43,568 nucleotides of DNA from a virus: the IMG/VR virus record IMGVR_UViG_3300050821_004721, positions 1-43,568 of that record; one strand, given 5' to 3'. Shown one piece after another: positions 22,284 to 30,894 of this stretch. Numbering within the stretch: the first letter of the stretch is position 1; each line of letters opens with the position of its first letter. A model generated the notes under the pieces. It worked only from the letters and a program-made list of their open reading frames with translations, did not search any database and had not been told where the DNA came from. A program made the position numbers and the translations under genes.

Positions 22284-24437
22284 ATGATCCAAGGTCTCGA
22301 AAAGATCGTCCTGGCCGACTGGAGCATGGGCAGGCACACATCCGACAACCAAGCTACGCTCCCGCGGAACTCGCTGCTTGTGGCGCGAAACGTTATCCGG
22401 CAATCGGGCGCCTTGAAGCCCATGCCTGGCTATCAGGAAATCCTCGATACCACCCTGGCGCAAGTCCAGGCGCTTTTCTCCTTCGAGCGCCAGACCGATC
22501 AGATGCAATTTCTGATCGCAACGGGCGGGACCGGGATTGTCCGATCGGCCATTGACGGCTCCAGCCCTCCGGTCGAGCTGAGCAACACGGAGACGAGCGG
22601 AGATTTCGGTTTCATCGAGAACGCCTTCGCCTGTTACATGAACAACGGCGCGGCCGCGAAGAAGATGATTAACATCGCGGGCGTCGAGACCCTGGAGCCG
22701 TGGGGTTTGCAGCCGGCGAGCTCGCCGCCCTCGATTGCAATCGGTGGGGCAGGCCTCTATCTGACTTACGGCACGCGCTACGTCTATGCCGAAGTGTTTC
22801 GCTGGACGGATTCTTTAGGCACGCAGCGGTATCATATCGGCGTTCCGTCCGACCTGAGCGCCCACACCGGCCCGCTCGGCCTACAAGTCACAGACGGCGT
22901 CATGAACGCCGGCAGCCATACGCTGACCTCCGCAACGGCAGGCTTCGTCGCCGGCGATGTTGGTTTGCAGATCACGGTGAACGGCGCGGCCCCGAATGGC
23001 GGCCCGCTCGTCACCACGATCAGCGCCTTTACCAACGCGACGACGGTCACACTGACGGCCGCGGCTTCGACGACAGTGGCCGGCGCGACTGTGCAATTCA
23101 GGACAAAGGCGGTCACGCTCAGCGCCTTCGTGGCGATCAATCCAAACACGACGCATTTCTGGATCTTCCGCGTCCAGGACTCGCCGATCAATGCCTCGGG
23201 AACATATTACTTCGTCGCCGAGATCCCGGTGGCCACCGCAAGCTATGTAGACAGTTCTCCGGACATCGATCTGGACACGACCCGGCAGGCGCCGTTTGAC
23301 AACTATCCGCCTCCGCTGACGAATATCCTTATCGAATACAGCGGCCGCTGCGTCGCGCTCGAAGGTGATACGGTCTCAATGTCGGCGCTCAACGAGACGC
23401 CGCTCGGCGTGGCCTACGAGAGCTTTCCGTTCTATCTGCAATTCATCGTTCCGGGAGGGATCAAGAACCTCGTGGCGGGGCTCGTCTTTCAACAGGCGCT
23501 CCTGCTCGCAACCCAAGATTACTGGTTCGAGATCAGCGGCCAGGACATTACGACCTTCCAGATGCTCGACCAGGTGGTTAAACCTGGCTGCGCCGGCCGC
23601 AAGCTCGCGCTCGTCGTGCATGGACGCCTGGTCTGGCTCGGGACCGATAAGAAGCTCTGGAGCTGGAATGGCGTCGTCGGCAACGATCCTTACCCGATGA
23701 GCGTGGCGCTGCACGGCAAAAGCGCCGATCAGCTCAATATGGACAGCCTGTCACCGGCGTTCCTCAGCCAGTGCGAGCTGCGCTGGTTCTCGAACGGGAC
23801 TTACGACTGGATCGTGCTGTGTGGCCATGTCAATTCCGGGACGGCAATGGACTGGATCCAGATCTGGGATCTCTCTCCAATTACCGGGGTACTGACGATT
23901 CAGGGTCCGATCCCGATGCCGGCCGAGAGTGACTTTTTTCCGTATGACAACTTCCAGACTTCGCTGACGGCCCGCGATGCCGGCACGGATTACATGTACT
24001 TCGGCTCTTCGACGAGCGGGCTTGTCTATCGCTTCCCGCAAGGAACGGATTTCAACGGCGAAGATATTGCAGACGCGGTAATCGGCACACCGTGGGTCCG
24101 GCTCTCGAATGATCCTGCGGCCGGCATGAGCGGACGGGCGCGGACGTTCTTCGCGAAGATCCTCACCAATATCGAGAACGCTTATCAATCGTTCCGCATG
24201 GCCGCGGTTGCCTCGAAAGGTGTCGATCCGAGTTTAACGGGACAGGATCTCGATCTCGAACTGGATCAGGATGGGAATGCGGTCGATTACACGGTCGCGC
24301 GCGCGAACCTCAATCACTACGAGCAGACGGCGTTTGGGGCATGGATCAAGCTCTTTGTCTCCTTCCCGCCTGATCTCGATGAGGACATGGCGCTCTCGGC
24401 GATCGAGGTCTCTTTCAAAGAACTGCCGGAGGTCTAA
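22284..24437 (+). CDS. Tail nozzle protein (P22 gp10 / T7 gp12-like)
   Basis: 718 residues if begun at GTG 22281, 717 from ATG 22284, which I prefer for spacing from AAGGAG (22274-22279). The N-terminus has ADWSMGRHTSDNQATLPRNS and LLVARNVIRQSGALKPMPGY, typical of phage proteins that begin 'NpD.....~P.na~.~N~~~~~g.~~~RpG'. Most of the rest is beta-rich, with WFEISGQDITTFQML, LVVHGRLVWLGTDKKLWSWN and MDWIQIWDLS, consistent with a beta-propeller-like nozzle. Residues about 210-275 carry the same Ser/Ala-Thr beta insert as the adaptor. It overlaps the next start by one base. Confidence 0.75.
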   Translation: MIQGLEKIVLADWSMGRHTSDNQATLPRNSLLVARNVIRQSGALKPMPGYQEILDTTLAQVQALFSFERQTDQMQFLIATGGTGIVRSAIDGSSPPVELSNTETSGDFGFIENAFACYMNNGAAAKKMINIAGVETLEPWGLQPASSPPSIAIGGAGLYLTYGTRYVYAEVFRWTDSLGTQRYHIGVPSDLSAHTGPLGLQVTDGVMNAGSHTLTSATAGFVAGDVGLQITVNGAAPNGGPLVTTISAFTNATTVTLTAAASTTVAGATVQFRTKAVTLSAFVAINPNTTHFWIFRVQDSPINASGTYYFVAEIPVATASYVDSSPDIDLDTTRQAPFDNYPPPLTNILIEYSGRCVALEGDTVSMSALNETPLGVAYESFPFYLQFIVPGGIKNLVAGLVFQQALLLATQDYWFEISGQDITTFQMLDQVVKPGCAGRKLALVVHGRLVWLGTDKKLWSWNGVVGNDPYPMSVALHGKSADQLNMDSLSPAFLSQCELRWFSNGTYDWIVLCGHVNSGTAMDWIQIWDLSPITGVLTIQGPIPMPAESDFFPYDNFQTSLTARDAGTDYMYFGSSTSGLVYRFPQGTDFNGEDIADAVIGTPWVRLSNDPAAGMSGRARTFFAKILTNIENAYQSFRMAAVASKGVDPSLTGQDLDLELDQDGNAVDYTVARANLNHYEQTAFGAWIKLFVSFPPDLDEDMALSAIEVSFKELPEV

Positions 24438-24814
24438 TGTCAACTCCTCCAGCTTCGCCAGTCGGACAGCCGGCGCGGAACCAGATCGCGAACCTCAAAG
24501 TGACACCGAGCGCGACATTCCTCGGGGTCACGGTGAGTTTTCGCATCAACACGCTGTATCAGGTTGCGAGCATTTCCCTGATTCGCAGCTTCACCAAGCC
24601 CGATCTCAGCTCGACCGGATCCGGCGTGGCCGCGATCGCGGCCGGAACGTTTCTCGCGGACGTGCCATTGCAGACCGGCGTCTATAGCTACATTGACGGG
24701 GATCCGGCGATTCTCGGAAAGACTGTTTACTATTGGGTCCAGGTTGTCTTGGAAATTCCGCAAGCAATCGGGTCCTTCTCTTCACCGCCGCCGTGGAATC
24801 CGGCAACCGCATGA
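24437..24814 (+). CDS. FN3-like small tail protein
   Basis: 125 residues from ATG 24437, sharing its A with the previous stop (TAATG). A single beta-sandwich is likely: NQIANLKVTPSATFLGVTVS, VASISLIRSFTKP and TVYYWVQVVLEIPQAIGSFS. The pattern resembles FN3 domains (strand, 'V.Y.V.R', 'T.YYW.V'). The next gene overlaps its stop (ATGA). Probably a tail appendage or nozzle-associated part. Confidence 0.68.
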   Translation: MSTPPASPVGQPARNQIANLKVTPSATFLGVTVSFRINTLYQVASISLIRSFTKPDLSSTGSGVAAIAAGTFLADVPLQTGVYSYIDGDPAILGKTVYYWVQVVLEIPQAIGSFSSPPPWNPATA

Positions 24815-25512
24815 GACCTCCACAATTAGGGACGATCTCATTCCCGGTCTATATCTTTTACGGTCCGGTGAGCACGACGCCGGCGACTGCGCTTCCCTTT
24901 CCGGCCACGCCGATCGTGTGGCTCTCAGCCTCGGAAGAGCCTGGCATCGAAGCCGGGACGTGCATTGTCCACTTGTCATGTTTGCCGGCCGTGGATACCG
25001 ATTACAGTCATGGCATCCTGGTCTTGATTGCCGGTTACGACGGCAATGGGGCCGATGTCGAAATTTACCAGGACACAAACGTTGTCCTTACCTTCACGCT
25101 CAAGCGAACCGGCGAGACGCCGTCGTTCTCCGTGTGTGCAGTGAATGCCGCGGGAGCGATTTCGAGCGCGAGCGCAGCCGTCGCCCTCACGCTCAATGGG
25201 ACGGCAACGATTCCCACAAAGCTCGCGAGCGTCGTCGCGACCGAAGGCCACGGCTTGACGGAAGTCAGCTTCCAGGCCGCGCCGGAATCGAATGTCACCG
25301 AGTACCGGCTTTACCGCGGGGCCTATGGCGGAACGTTCTCCGGCGCAACGCTGGTCGAAACTATCCAGCAAACCGAGGAAGCCAACTATTCGATGGCAGA
25401 TCCCGGGCACGTCAATGGCGGCGTGAACACGTACCAGTGGTATGTAACGTCTGTAAATCCTACCGGCGAGAGCACTCCTTCGGATCCTGTCTTGCCGTTC
25501 GTGAAATGGTGA
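24811..25512 (+). CDS. FN3-domain tail protein
   Basis: 233 residues from ATG 24811 (ATGA overlap with the previous stop). The C-terminal part carries a fairly clear FN3 domain: VSFQAAPESNVTEYRLYRGA, TFSGATLVETIQQTEEANYS and NTYQWYVTSVNPTGESTPS. The N-terminal part (IVWLSASEEPGIEAGTC, VFTLKRTGETPSFSVCAVN-like region) looks like a second beta-sandwich. It lacks a signal peptide, unlike the 2602 FN3 protein. Expected on the tail surface, perhaps for weak sugar binding. Confidence 0.7.
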   Translation: MRPPQLGTISFPVYIFYGPVSTTPATALPFPATPIVWLSASEEPGIEAGTCIVHLSCLPAVDTDYSHGILVLIAGYDGNGADVEIYQDTNVVLTFTLKRTGETPSFSVCAVNAAGAISSASAAVALTLNGTATIPTKLASVVATEGHGLTEVSFQAAPESNVTEYRLYRGAYGGTFSGATLVETIQQTEEANYSMADPGHVNGGVNTYQWYVTSVNPTGESTPSDPVLPFVKW

Positions 25513-25516
25513 GTGA

Positions 25517-25951
25517 ATGCCCTGGCGACGATCACCGTGGGATGTGCGTCCCGCGACGAAGGAAGAACTCGCTTTGCTGCAGGCGGACCTGGCGAAGGAT
25601 CCGGCAAAGTGGGAACAGGTGGATCTCTCGAAGGGAATTGTCTGCGTAACCACCTACGAAGGCAAGATTGTGATGTACGGCAACGCCCGGCTGATCTGGC
25701 AGATTGAGCCGATCAAATGGATTGAAGGCGCCCGGAAGCAATTTGCTCCGTTCGAGCGTAAGAAAGCAACTTATCTCACTATCCGTTGGCTTCGCGATTG
25801 GCTTGCTGACATGCGGCACAACCCGCTGATCCGGGGTTATTTCTGCCTCATCTCGAACGTCAATCAGGCGATGCAAAAGAATGCCGTGTCATTCGGAATG
25901 CACCGAGTGTACATGGGCGTGAAGTTCTTCGCAGAAAACTTCAAGGAGTGA
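25517..25951 (+). CDS. Small tail/internal protein, possibly GNAT-like (T7 gp13 position)
   Basis: 144 residues from ATG 25517. Features: DVRPATKEELALLQADLAKD near the N-terminus, IVCVTTYEGKIVMYGNARLI, WLRDWLADMRHNPLIRG and GMHRVYMGVKFFAENFKE at the end. The order, with an R-P-A-T start and a final short 'GFxxxGxxFxxN..E'-like strand, recalls GNAT acyltransferase folds. T7 gp13 and relatives of similar size occupy this position between nozzle and ejection proteins. I see no clear acetyl-CoA loop (Q/RxxGxG/A), so it is probably a structural relic of the fold. The call rests mostly on position and shape. Confidence 0.55.
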   Translation: MPWRRSPWDVRPATKEELALLQADLAKDPAKWEQVDLSKGIVCVTTYEGKIVMYGNARLIWQIEPIKWIEGARKQFAPFERKKATYLTIRWLRDWLADMRHNPLIRGYFCLISNVNQAMQKNAVSFGMHRVYMGVKFFAENFKE

Positions 25952-25954
25952 GAT

Positions 25955-27010
25955 ATGGGCGGAGGACAAGCGAACGCAGGCCAGGCGTCGCAAGCGGCCA
26001 GTAACGCCAACACGGCGGTACAGGGGAACATCTCAACGGCGAACGCCGCAAGCGGCCGCGCGAATTCTCTTTACAATCTGCTCTTCGGTTCGGGCGGCTC
26101 AGGATCCAGCGGAACGCTCTCCGGGTTCATGAATCCGGCGTCGATGAACGTGACGACGCCCACCGGCGCCTACAAAACGAATTACGAGCAGACCATCCAG
26201 CAGATCCAGAATCAAGGCAACAATGCGCAGAAGGGCATCATCCAGCAGGCCGCGAATAACGGCCTTGGACTGTCGAGCCCTGCGATCGCAGCGATGGCAC
26301 GGGATACGGGTTTGCAGACGGCGAACCTCACGGGACAGGCATTCAACAATGCTGTGACGAACCAGCAGCAGCAAGCGATCAACAATTTCTGGAATGCGAC
26401 CGGGACGGCGGCAACTGCAGCCGGAGCGAACAACCAAACGGCCGTGGCTGGCAACACGGGAGCTGGATCGACTTCTTCCGGGATCTATGGAACTGCCGGC
26501 GCTTATCATCCTCCGGCATGGACCTCGGCTCTCGGGTCTGGTCTTGCTGCTGGAGGCGCTATCGGATCCGCGGCCCTGATGCCGACGCCTCCGACGCCCG
26601 CGGGCGCAACTCCGGGGTGCGCCGTGGCAGGCTCGAAGATCCTCACGCCGCGCGGCGAGTTGGAGATCGAGCGCTTGCGTGCCGGCGATGAGATCTGCCA
26701 GAAAGGCGATCGCGTCGCGAAGCTGAAATGCGCTCCGATTCCTTATGCTCTGGCGAATATCTATCGCGTTGAGAGCTTCGACGAAAAAGTTGTGCTGGTC
26801 GCCTCCGAGCACGCTTTCATCAATCCCAAGGGCGGATACACCGAGGCTGAAGATCTTGCAGTCGGCTTCGATCTCGACATGCTCGGCAACGATCGCGGCC
26901 GCGTAAAGAGCGTCAGCCGCGTCGGCACAGATACGGTCTACAAGATCGTGACCTGCGACGACAACACCAACCGCACGTACTGTGTCGAGGGATTCTGGAG
27001 CTTGGAATAG
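25955..27010 (+). CDS. Ejection/internal virion protein with C-terminal Hint domain
   Basis: 351 residues from ATG 25955. Residues 1-220 are Ala/Gly/Asn/Gln-rich helical sequence with EQTIQQIQNQGNNAQKGIIQ and QQQQAINNFWNATGTAATAA, like small podovirus ejection proteins. Residues 222-351 form a Hint domain. Cys-222 is the predicted nucleophile (GCAVAGSKILTPRGELEIER, then LRAGDEI), followed by the His block SEHAF (His-286), GGYTEAEDLAVGF and a final TVYKIVTCDD, TYCVEGFW. The protein ends just after, with no C-extein and without the usual terminal His-Asn, so splicing is unlikely. Hedgehog-type self-cleavage before Cys-222, or transfer to a nucleophile, is the inferred chemistry. It precedes two more ejection-type genes. 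Confidence 0.75.
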   Translation: MGGGQANAGQASQAASNANTAVQGNISTANAASGRANSLYNLLFGSGGSGSSGTLSGFMNPASMNVTTPTGAYKTNYEQTIQQIQNQGNNAQKGIIQQAANNGLGLSSPAIAAMARDTGLQTANLTGQAFNNAVTNQQQQAINNFWNATGTAATAAGANNQTAVAGNTGAGSTSSGIYGTAGAYHPPAWTSALGSGLAAGGAIGSAALMPTPPTPAGATPGCAVAGSKILTPRGELEIERLRAGDEICQKGDRVAKLKCAPIPYALANIYRVESFDEKVVLVASEHAFINPKGGYTEAEDLAVGFDLDMLGNDRGRVKSVSRVGTDTVYKIVTCDDNTNRTYCVEGFWSLE

Positions 27011-27013
27011 CCT

Positions 27014-28702
27014 ATGTCATTAGCGAATCTAACATCGCCGTTTGGAACGCCAGGGCAGGATCCCAACGCGCCGGTCGTCGGCTTCGATCCGACGAAGATT
27101 GCGCAACAGGCGCAGACCGATCCCTCAGTGCGCATGATGTTCGCGCAAATGTTCGCGGATCCGGCGTCGCGTCACTTCGTCCAGGACTCTGGGAACGTTG
27201 TTGATGCGATGGCGCGGCCGGATAATCCCTGGAGTCCAGGGACTTCGATCGTTGCGCAGCCTCCCGCAGCAACCGAACCGGGCGCACCTGGCGCCGGAGC
27301 TGGCTCCTCTTCGCAGATCGGGCCGCCGTATTCCTCAGCCAGTTTCGGCACTGGCACGCCTTCCCCCGCTGGAACCTCGCCTTATGCGGACGCGCATCAG
27401 TATGCGATGGACAATCCGTCTGCAGCGGCCATTCCCGGCCGGCCCGTAGATCCAATGGCGAATGTCCACGGCGCGAGGAAGGCGTTGCTGATGGCCTTCC
27501 TCGGTCTCAACAAGTTCGGCGCTGGCCTCGCGCATCAGCAAGGCTCGTTTGCTGATGAGTTTCTCGGCAATGAAATGCAGGCGCAAGGCGAGCAACGGCG
27601 ATATGACGCAAACCTTCCACTCCTCAAGACGCAAGCCGAGAACGCAGCCTATAACACTTACCTCGGACAGACCGCACAAGAAGCCGGGATCGAGCACACC
27701 GCGGCCGAGACGCGCAACCTGCAGGCGAATGTTCCCATGCTGCAGCGTCAGCAGGCCTTCATCGACAAAGCCCGGACACTGAAAGAGTCCGGGAAATACG
27801 CGACCGATCAGGACCTCTTGAACGCACTGCTGCCTGAGGCTCGCACCATTCCCGGCATGTCGATGCAGATGCTCAATGACGCCGTGGACAGCACCAAAGT
27901 GCTTGGCTCGAAATACACGCTCTCGCGGGATCCGCAAACCGAGCAACCGATCGAGCTCACCGATCGCCAGGGGGATAAGTATTCAGCATCGAATCTGCCG
28001 AATGATCCCGAAGCTCGGCAAATGTGGAACGATGCGCTTACAGCCGCGTCCTCGAAGGAAACGACCGAAGAGAACAAAGAAAAGCGCGTTGCCGGCTACG
28101 CGGCCGATCGCCAGGCGCAGGCCTTCGAGAATGCGCAGAAGACCGAAGGACAGAAGCAGGCAACGACGCACCTGGCTGACATTCGCGATGCCGCAAACCA
28201 GCAACAGCTCATGCAGGATCTACTGAGTGGCAAAAAGGATCCCGCGGGGCAGACGGCTGCAATGTTCAAAATGATTGGCCTAGAACAGCCGACCGGAACA
28301 CATCGCATCATGCCGGCAGAAATTGAAGGCGTCGAGCATCTGGGCGGATTGTCGGATAAATTGAAACAAACCTTGCTCGGCTGGAAGCAGGGCGACAAAT
28401 TCTCTCCGGATCTCGTCCCCGATGTCATCGCAACCGCAAAGACGTTGACCGACAACAAAATTAAACAGGCCAACGATAACCTCGAAGACGTGCATCGGAC
28501 GTACGGTTACAAAGTCACCGGCTCGGACGCAAACGGCCGGCTCGATGGACGGCCGTCGCTCTACGGGGTTGGCGCACAGCCTGCAGCGGCCGCTGGAGGC
28601 GGAGGCGGCGAGGTCACGGTCACAGATCCATCCGGAGGCGTTCATACCTTTCCAAACCAGGCGGCCGCCGACGCTTTCAAGAAACTTGCGGGGATCCAGT
28701 AA
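27014..28702 (+). CDS. Probable ejection/internal virion protein
   Basis: 562 residues from ATG 27014. The N-terminal 170 residues are Pro/Gly/Ala-rich and disordered. A hydrophobic patch follows near 155-175 (KALLMAFLGLNKFGAGLA), then a long helical region with Gln/Ala-rich coiled coil (QAENAAYNTYLGQTAQEAGI, QAFENAQKTEGQKQATTHLA). It ends in a small VTVTDPSGGVHTFPN, AADAFKKLAG motif. Large, helical, low in Cys, and placed between the Hint protein and the 507-residue protein at the end of the tail operon, as for proteins ejected into the host by podoviruses. No enzyme domain is recognised. Confidence 0.68.
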   Translation: MSLANLTSPFGTPGQDPNAPVVGFDPTKIAQQAQTDPSVRMMFAQMFADPASRHFVQDSGNVVDAMARPDNPWSPGTSIVAQPPAATEPGAPGAGAGSSSQIGPPYSSASFGTGTPSPAGTSPYADAHQYAMDNPSAAAIPGRPVDPMANVHGARKALLMAFLGLNKFGAGLAHQQGSFADEFLGNEMQAQGEQRRYDANLPLLKTQAENAAYNTYLGQTAQEAGIEHTAAETRNLQANVPMLQRQQAFIDKARTLKESGKYATDQDLLNALLPEARTIPGMSMQMLNDAVDSTKVLGSKYTLSRDPQTEQPIELTDRQGDKYSASNLPNDPEARQMWNDALTAASSKETTEENKEKRVAGYAADRQAQAFENAQKTEGQKQATTHLADIRDAANQQQLMQDLLSGKKDPAGQTAAMFKMIGLEQPTGTHRIMPAEIEGVEHLGGLSDKLKQTLLGWKQGDKFSPDLVPDVIATAKTLTDNKIKQANDNLEDVHRTYGYKVTGSDANGRLDGRPSLYGVGAQPAAAAGGGGGEVTVTDPSGGVHTFPNQAAADAFKKLAGIQ

Positions 28703-30226
28703 ATGTCACCTCAGCCCGTCGATTACGCCGCGCTCGCTAAGCAAGCGGGCGCGACCTCGTCTGTGCCGCCTCCGGCCGCTGCGCCCGGGCCTACTGCGCC
28801 GTATCGCATGGCAGGCAGCTCGCCAGCGGCCGCACCGATCGACTATGCGGCAATGGCAAAGCAGGCAGGATCCACCGGCTACACCCCTCCTCCTGCAAGC
28901 GAAGAGCCTGGCATGCTGAGCCGCGCATGGCGCTACATCAACACCCCTCTGATTCCCGAAGGTCGAGCGGAAAGCGAAGCGCGTCAGGATGTGAGCGCTC
29001 CGCCGACAATGGAGACCGCCGATCATCCAATCTGGACCGGGATCAAGCGTGGGATCGAAGGCACTTATGCCGACACCCTCAGCACAGCGCGAAGCCTGAT
29101 TTCCTCTCCCGCCTCTCTCGCTCTTGCGGTCGCCGGCGCTCTCGGTCGTGTCCCTGGAGCCGTAGGGAGTATTGCAAAAGCAGTGCAGGGTCTCGGAGCT
29201 GCAGGCTACGCTGCCAAAGGCGCGAGCGACATTGCAGACATCAGCACTCAGCCGGGAAACATGAGCCCGGATGATCTGCAGAAACTGTTCTTCGATGGCG
29301 CGCAAGTCGCAGGAGGCGCGGCCGGAACGGCGGATGCGATTGCGGGATCGTCGCCCAAGACCGGCGTTGCAATGATGAACCGGGTAATTAAACCTGGCCT
29401 CAAGAATTTCGAACGGGGACAGAATCCTGGACAAGCCGTCATCGATGAAGGTTTGACGGGGAACAGCACAGCAGATCTCGCGCAGAACATCAAATCGCGA
29501 TACCGCATGGTTGGACAGCAGATCGGTGATACGCTCACGACTCCAGCCGCAGCCGCACAGAAGCTCGATGTTCATACCGCAGTCACGCAACCGATCGATG
29601 ATGCAATGACGACGGCACAGAATGCTGGCCGTGCTGATCTCTACACCAAACTGCAGACGATCAAGGACCAACTCACTAAGAATTTCGCTCCAGATGCAAA
29701 TGGTGATCTGCAACCGATCGGACCGATCACCAAGAATAAAGCCTTGGTCGATCTGACGCCGGAAGAAGTAACCGACATCAAGCGCCAAGTGGGCGACGTG
29801 ACGAAATGGGAGGGCACTCCTTTTCGGGACGAATTCAATCAAGTAAAGGCGGCGATTTATGGGAACCTGAAAGATGCCGTGGAGCAGGCGGTTCCCGATG
29901 TTGCCCCACTGAATGCGCGTTATCGAATGTTGAAGAACGCTGGAGCGGCGACTGACAGAACGGCCGCTGTCCAAGAACGGCAGAACGCAGTCAGTTTGCC
30001 TGATTACATTTTGACCGCTGGAAGTGTCCCTGCTGGCCTGGCGGTGGGACATCCTATCGAGGGGGCCCTAACGGGAGCTGCGTTGGCAACTGCGAGACAT
30101 GCTCTTTCATCTCCTGCTATTCAAACCAGAGCCGCACAGTTTCTAGCTCACGAAGGGCCGGCAGCTGGAGCAGCGGGCGCTGCACTTTCTACGGCTCAGC
30201 CCGATAGGAAGAAAAAGAAGCGCTAA
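28703..30226 (+). CDS. Probable ejection/internal virion protein with duplicated N-terminal tag
   Basis: 507 residues from ATG 28703, one base after the previous stop. Residues 6-17 (VDYAALAKQAGA) and 46-57 (IDYAAMAKQAGS) are two copies of one short motif, separated by a Pro/Ala linker. I associate such '(P)xDYxAxAxQxG' peptides with phage virion-packaged proteins. Residues about 110-165 include a hydrophobic, Gly-rich segment (SSPASLALAVAGALGRVPGA) that could insert in a membrane. The middle is helical, and the C-terminus ends KKKKR. As the last plus-strand gene of the late operon it fits a DNA-ejection protein. No transglycosylase motif seen. Confidence 0.68.
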   Translation: MSPQPVDYAALAKQAGATSSVPPPAAAPGPTAPYRMAGSSPAAAPIDYAAMAKQAGSTGYTPPPASEEPGMLSRAWRYINTPLIPEGRAESEARQDVSAPPTMETADHPIWTGIKRGIEGTYADTLSTARSLISSPASLALAVAGALGRVPGAVGSIAKAVQGLGAAGYAAKGASDIADISTQPGNMSPDDLQKLFFDGAQVAGGAAGTADAIAGSSPKTGVAMMNRVIKPGLKNFERGQNPGQAVIDEGLTGNSTADLAQNIKSRYRMVGQQIGDTLTTPAAAAQKLDVHTAVTQPIDDAMTTAQNAGRADLYTKLQTIKDQLTKNFAPDANGDLQPIGPITKNKALVDLTPEEVTDIKRQVGDVTKWEGTPFRDEFNQVKAAIYGNLKDAVEQAVPDVAPLNARYRMLKNAGAATDRTAAVQERQNAVSLPDYILTAGSVPAGLAVGHPIEGALTGAALATARHALSSPAIQTRAAQFLAHEGPAAGAAGAALSTAQPDRKKKKR

Positions 30227-30294
30227 CGGGGAATCTTGGCGATCACCCACCAACTTATAACCATGATGAGCATCGCGAGGAACAAGGCCAACAC
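30223..30294 (-). CDS. 23-residue single-helix membrane peptide
   Basis: On the minus strand, GTG 30294-30292 follows AAGGAGG (rc of 30303-30309) at eight bases, an ideal ribosome site. The peptide MLALFLAMLIMVISWWVIAK, then IPR, is one membrane helix with a basic end. It would be the third gene of the minus-strand operon, and its end overlaps the last four bases of the plus-strand ejection gene. Too short for homology-based calls. A regulatory, toxin-like or exclusion role is possible. The strong ribosome site is the main evidence. Confidence 0.55.
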   Translation of the reverse strand: MLALFLAMLIMVISWWVIAKIPR

Positions 30295-30307
30295 TTAGCA
30301 GTCCTCC

Positions 30308-30661
30308 TTAATAAACGCTGCCGAGGCAGACGAGGATGCAATTCGGATCGTCAGCTCGACAGAGCGAGTAATTGTCGCATTTGTAAATGTCAATCTTGGG
30401 AACATCGGTCCGGTATAGTTCATCCAGCGATGGCGCAGTGCAACTCTTGTCATCCTTGTTGCAAGTGAAATCAAAATGCCGAATTGGCTTTCCCTCGCCG
30501 GGAAAGGCGTCCTCGGCGCTGATGCTTCTAACGCCGTGCGCATTTACCATGGTCATGGTCACTCTTACCAGACGACCCCAGTACGGTTTCTTGGGCGAAG
30601 AGTCGGCCGCGACAGCCGGCATGACGAAGAGTGCAATCGCGGCCATGAGTAACTTTCCCAT
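30308..30661 (-). CDS. Secreted Cys-containing protein (moron gene)
   Basis: 117 residues on the minus strand from ATG 30661, with CGGAG upstream. A signal peptide spans residues 1-18 (MGKLLMAAIALFVMPAVA, cut before AD). The mature part has six Cys (FTCNKDDKSC, YKCDNYSLCRADDPNCILVC), which suggests disulfides in the periplasm. It is transcribed against the late operon and next to the integrase, the usual place for lysogenic-conversion genes. No family recognised; export in the lysogen and a host-surface effect are inferences. Confidence 0.7.
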   Translation of the reverse strand: MGKLLMAAIALFVMPAVAADSSPKKPYWGRLVRVTMTMVNAHGVRSISAEDAFPGEGKPIRHFDFTCNKDDKSCTAPSLDELYRTDVPKIDIYKCDNYSLCRADDPNCILVCLGSVY

Positions 30662-30664
30662 ATC

Positions 30665-30850
30665 TCAGCTCCGGCGCAAGCCGTGCCACTCATCAATCTC
30701 AACATGATCCCCGGTCGCCGTTCCAGGGGGAAGCTGATCGCACTCCACTACCAAGGAGTCTTTATCGACATGCGAGACTTGCGCCGTTCCGCGTTGCTTG
30801 CCCTCTTTATCGCGGATCACAATTAGGTCACCTTTGCTTGGCAGGTTCAT
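30665..30850 (-). CDS. Small barrel-like protein (moron gene)
   Basis: 61 residues on the minus strand from ATG 30850. LPSKGDLIVIRDKEGKQRGT, QVSHVDKDSLVVECD and GDHVEIDEWHG alternate like a small SH3-like or KOW-type beta-barrel. It lies upstream of the secreted protein with only three bases between stop and next start, so they form one operon. No ribosome site or promoter is clear on the minus strand; a TTGACA lies at 30874-30879 (rc) but without a matching -10. Confidence 0.6.
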   Translation of the reverse strand: MNLPSKGDLIVIRDKEGKQRGTAQVSHVDKDSLVVECDQLPPGTATGDHVEIDEWHGLRRS

Positions 30851-30894
30851 GTCTCGACTAGCATACTCCCGCTGTCAATCCCCCACCTTGGTGC

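Noticed and set aside
28706-30052. 448-residue minus-strand frame opposite the 507-residue ejection gene
   Set aside because: Composition typical of antisense reading (many Arg, Cys, Ser), no ribosome site, opposite a well-supported gene.
30874-30879. Minus-strand promoter for the moron operon at TTGACA (rc)
   Set aside because: The only TATGCT lies seven bases away and nothing resembles a -10 box at 16-18 bases.
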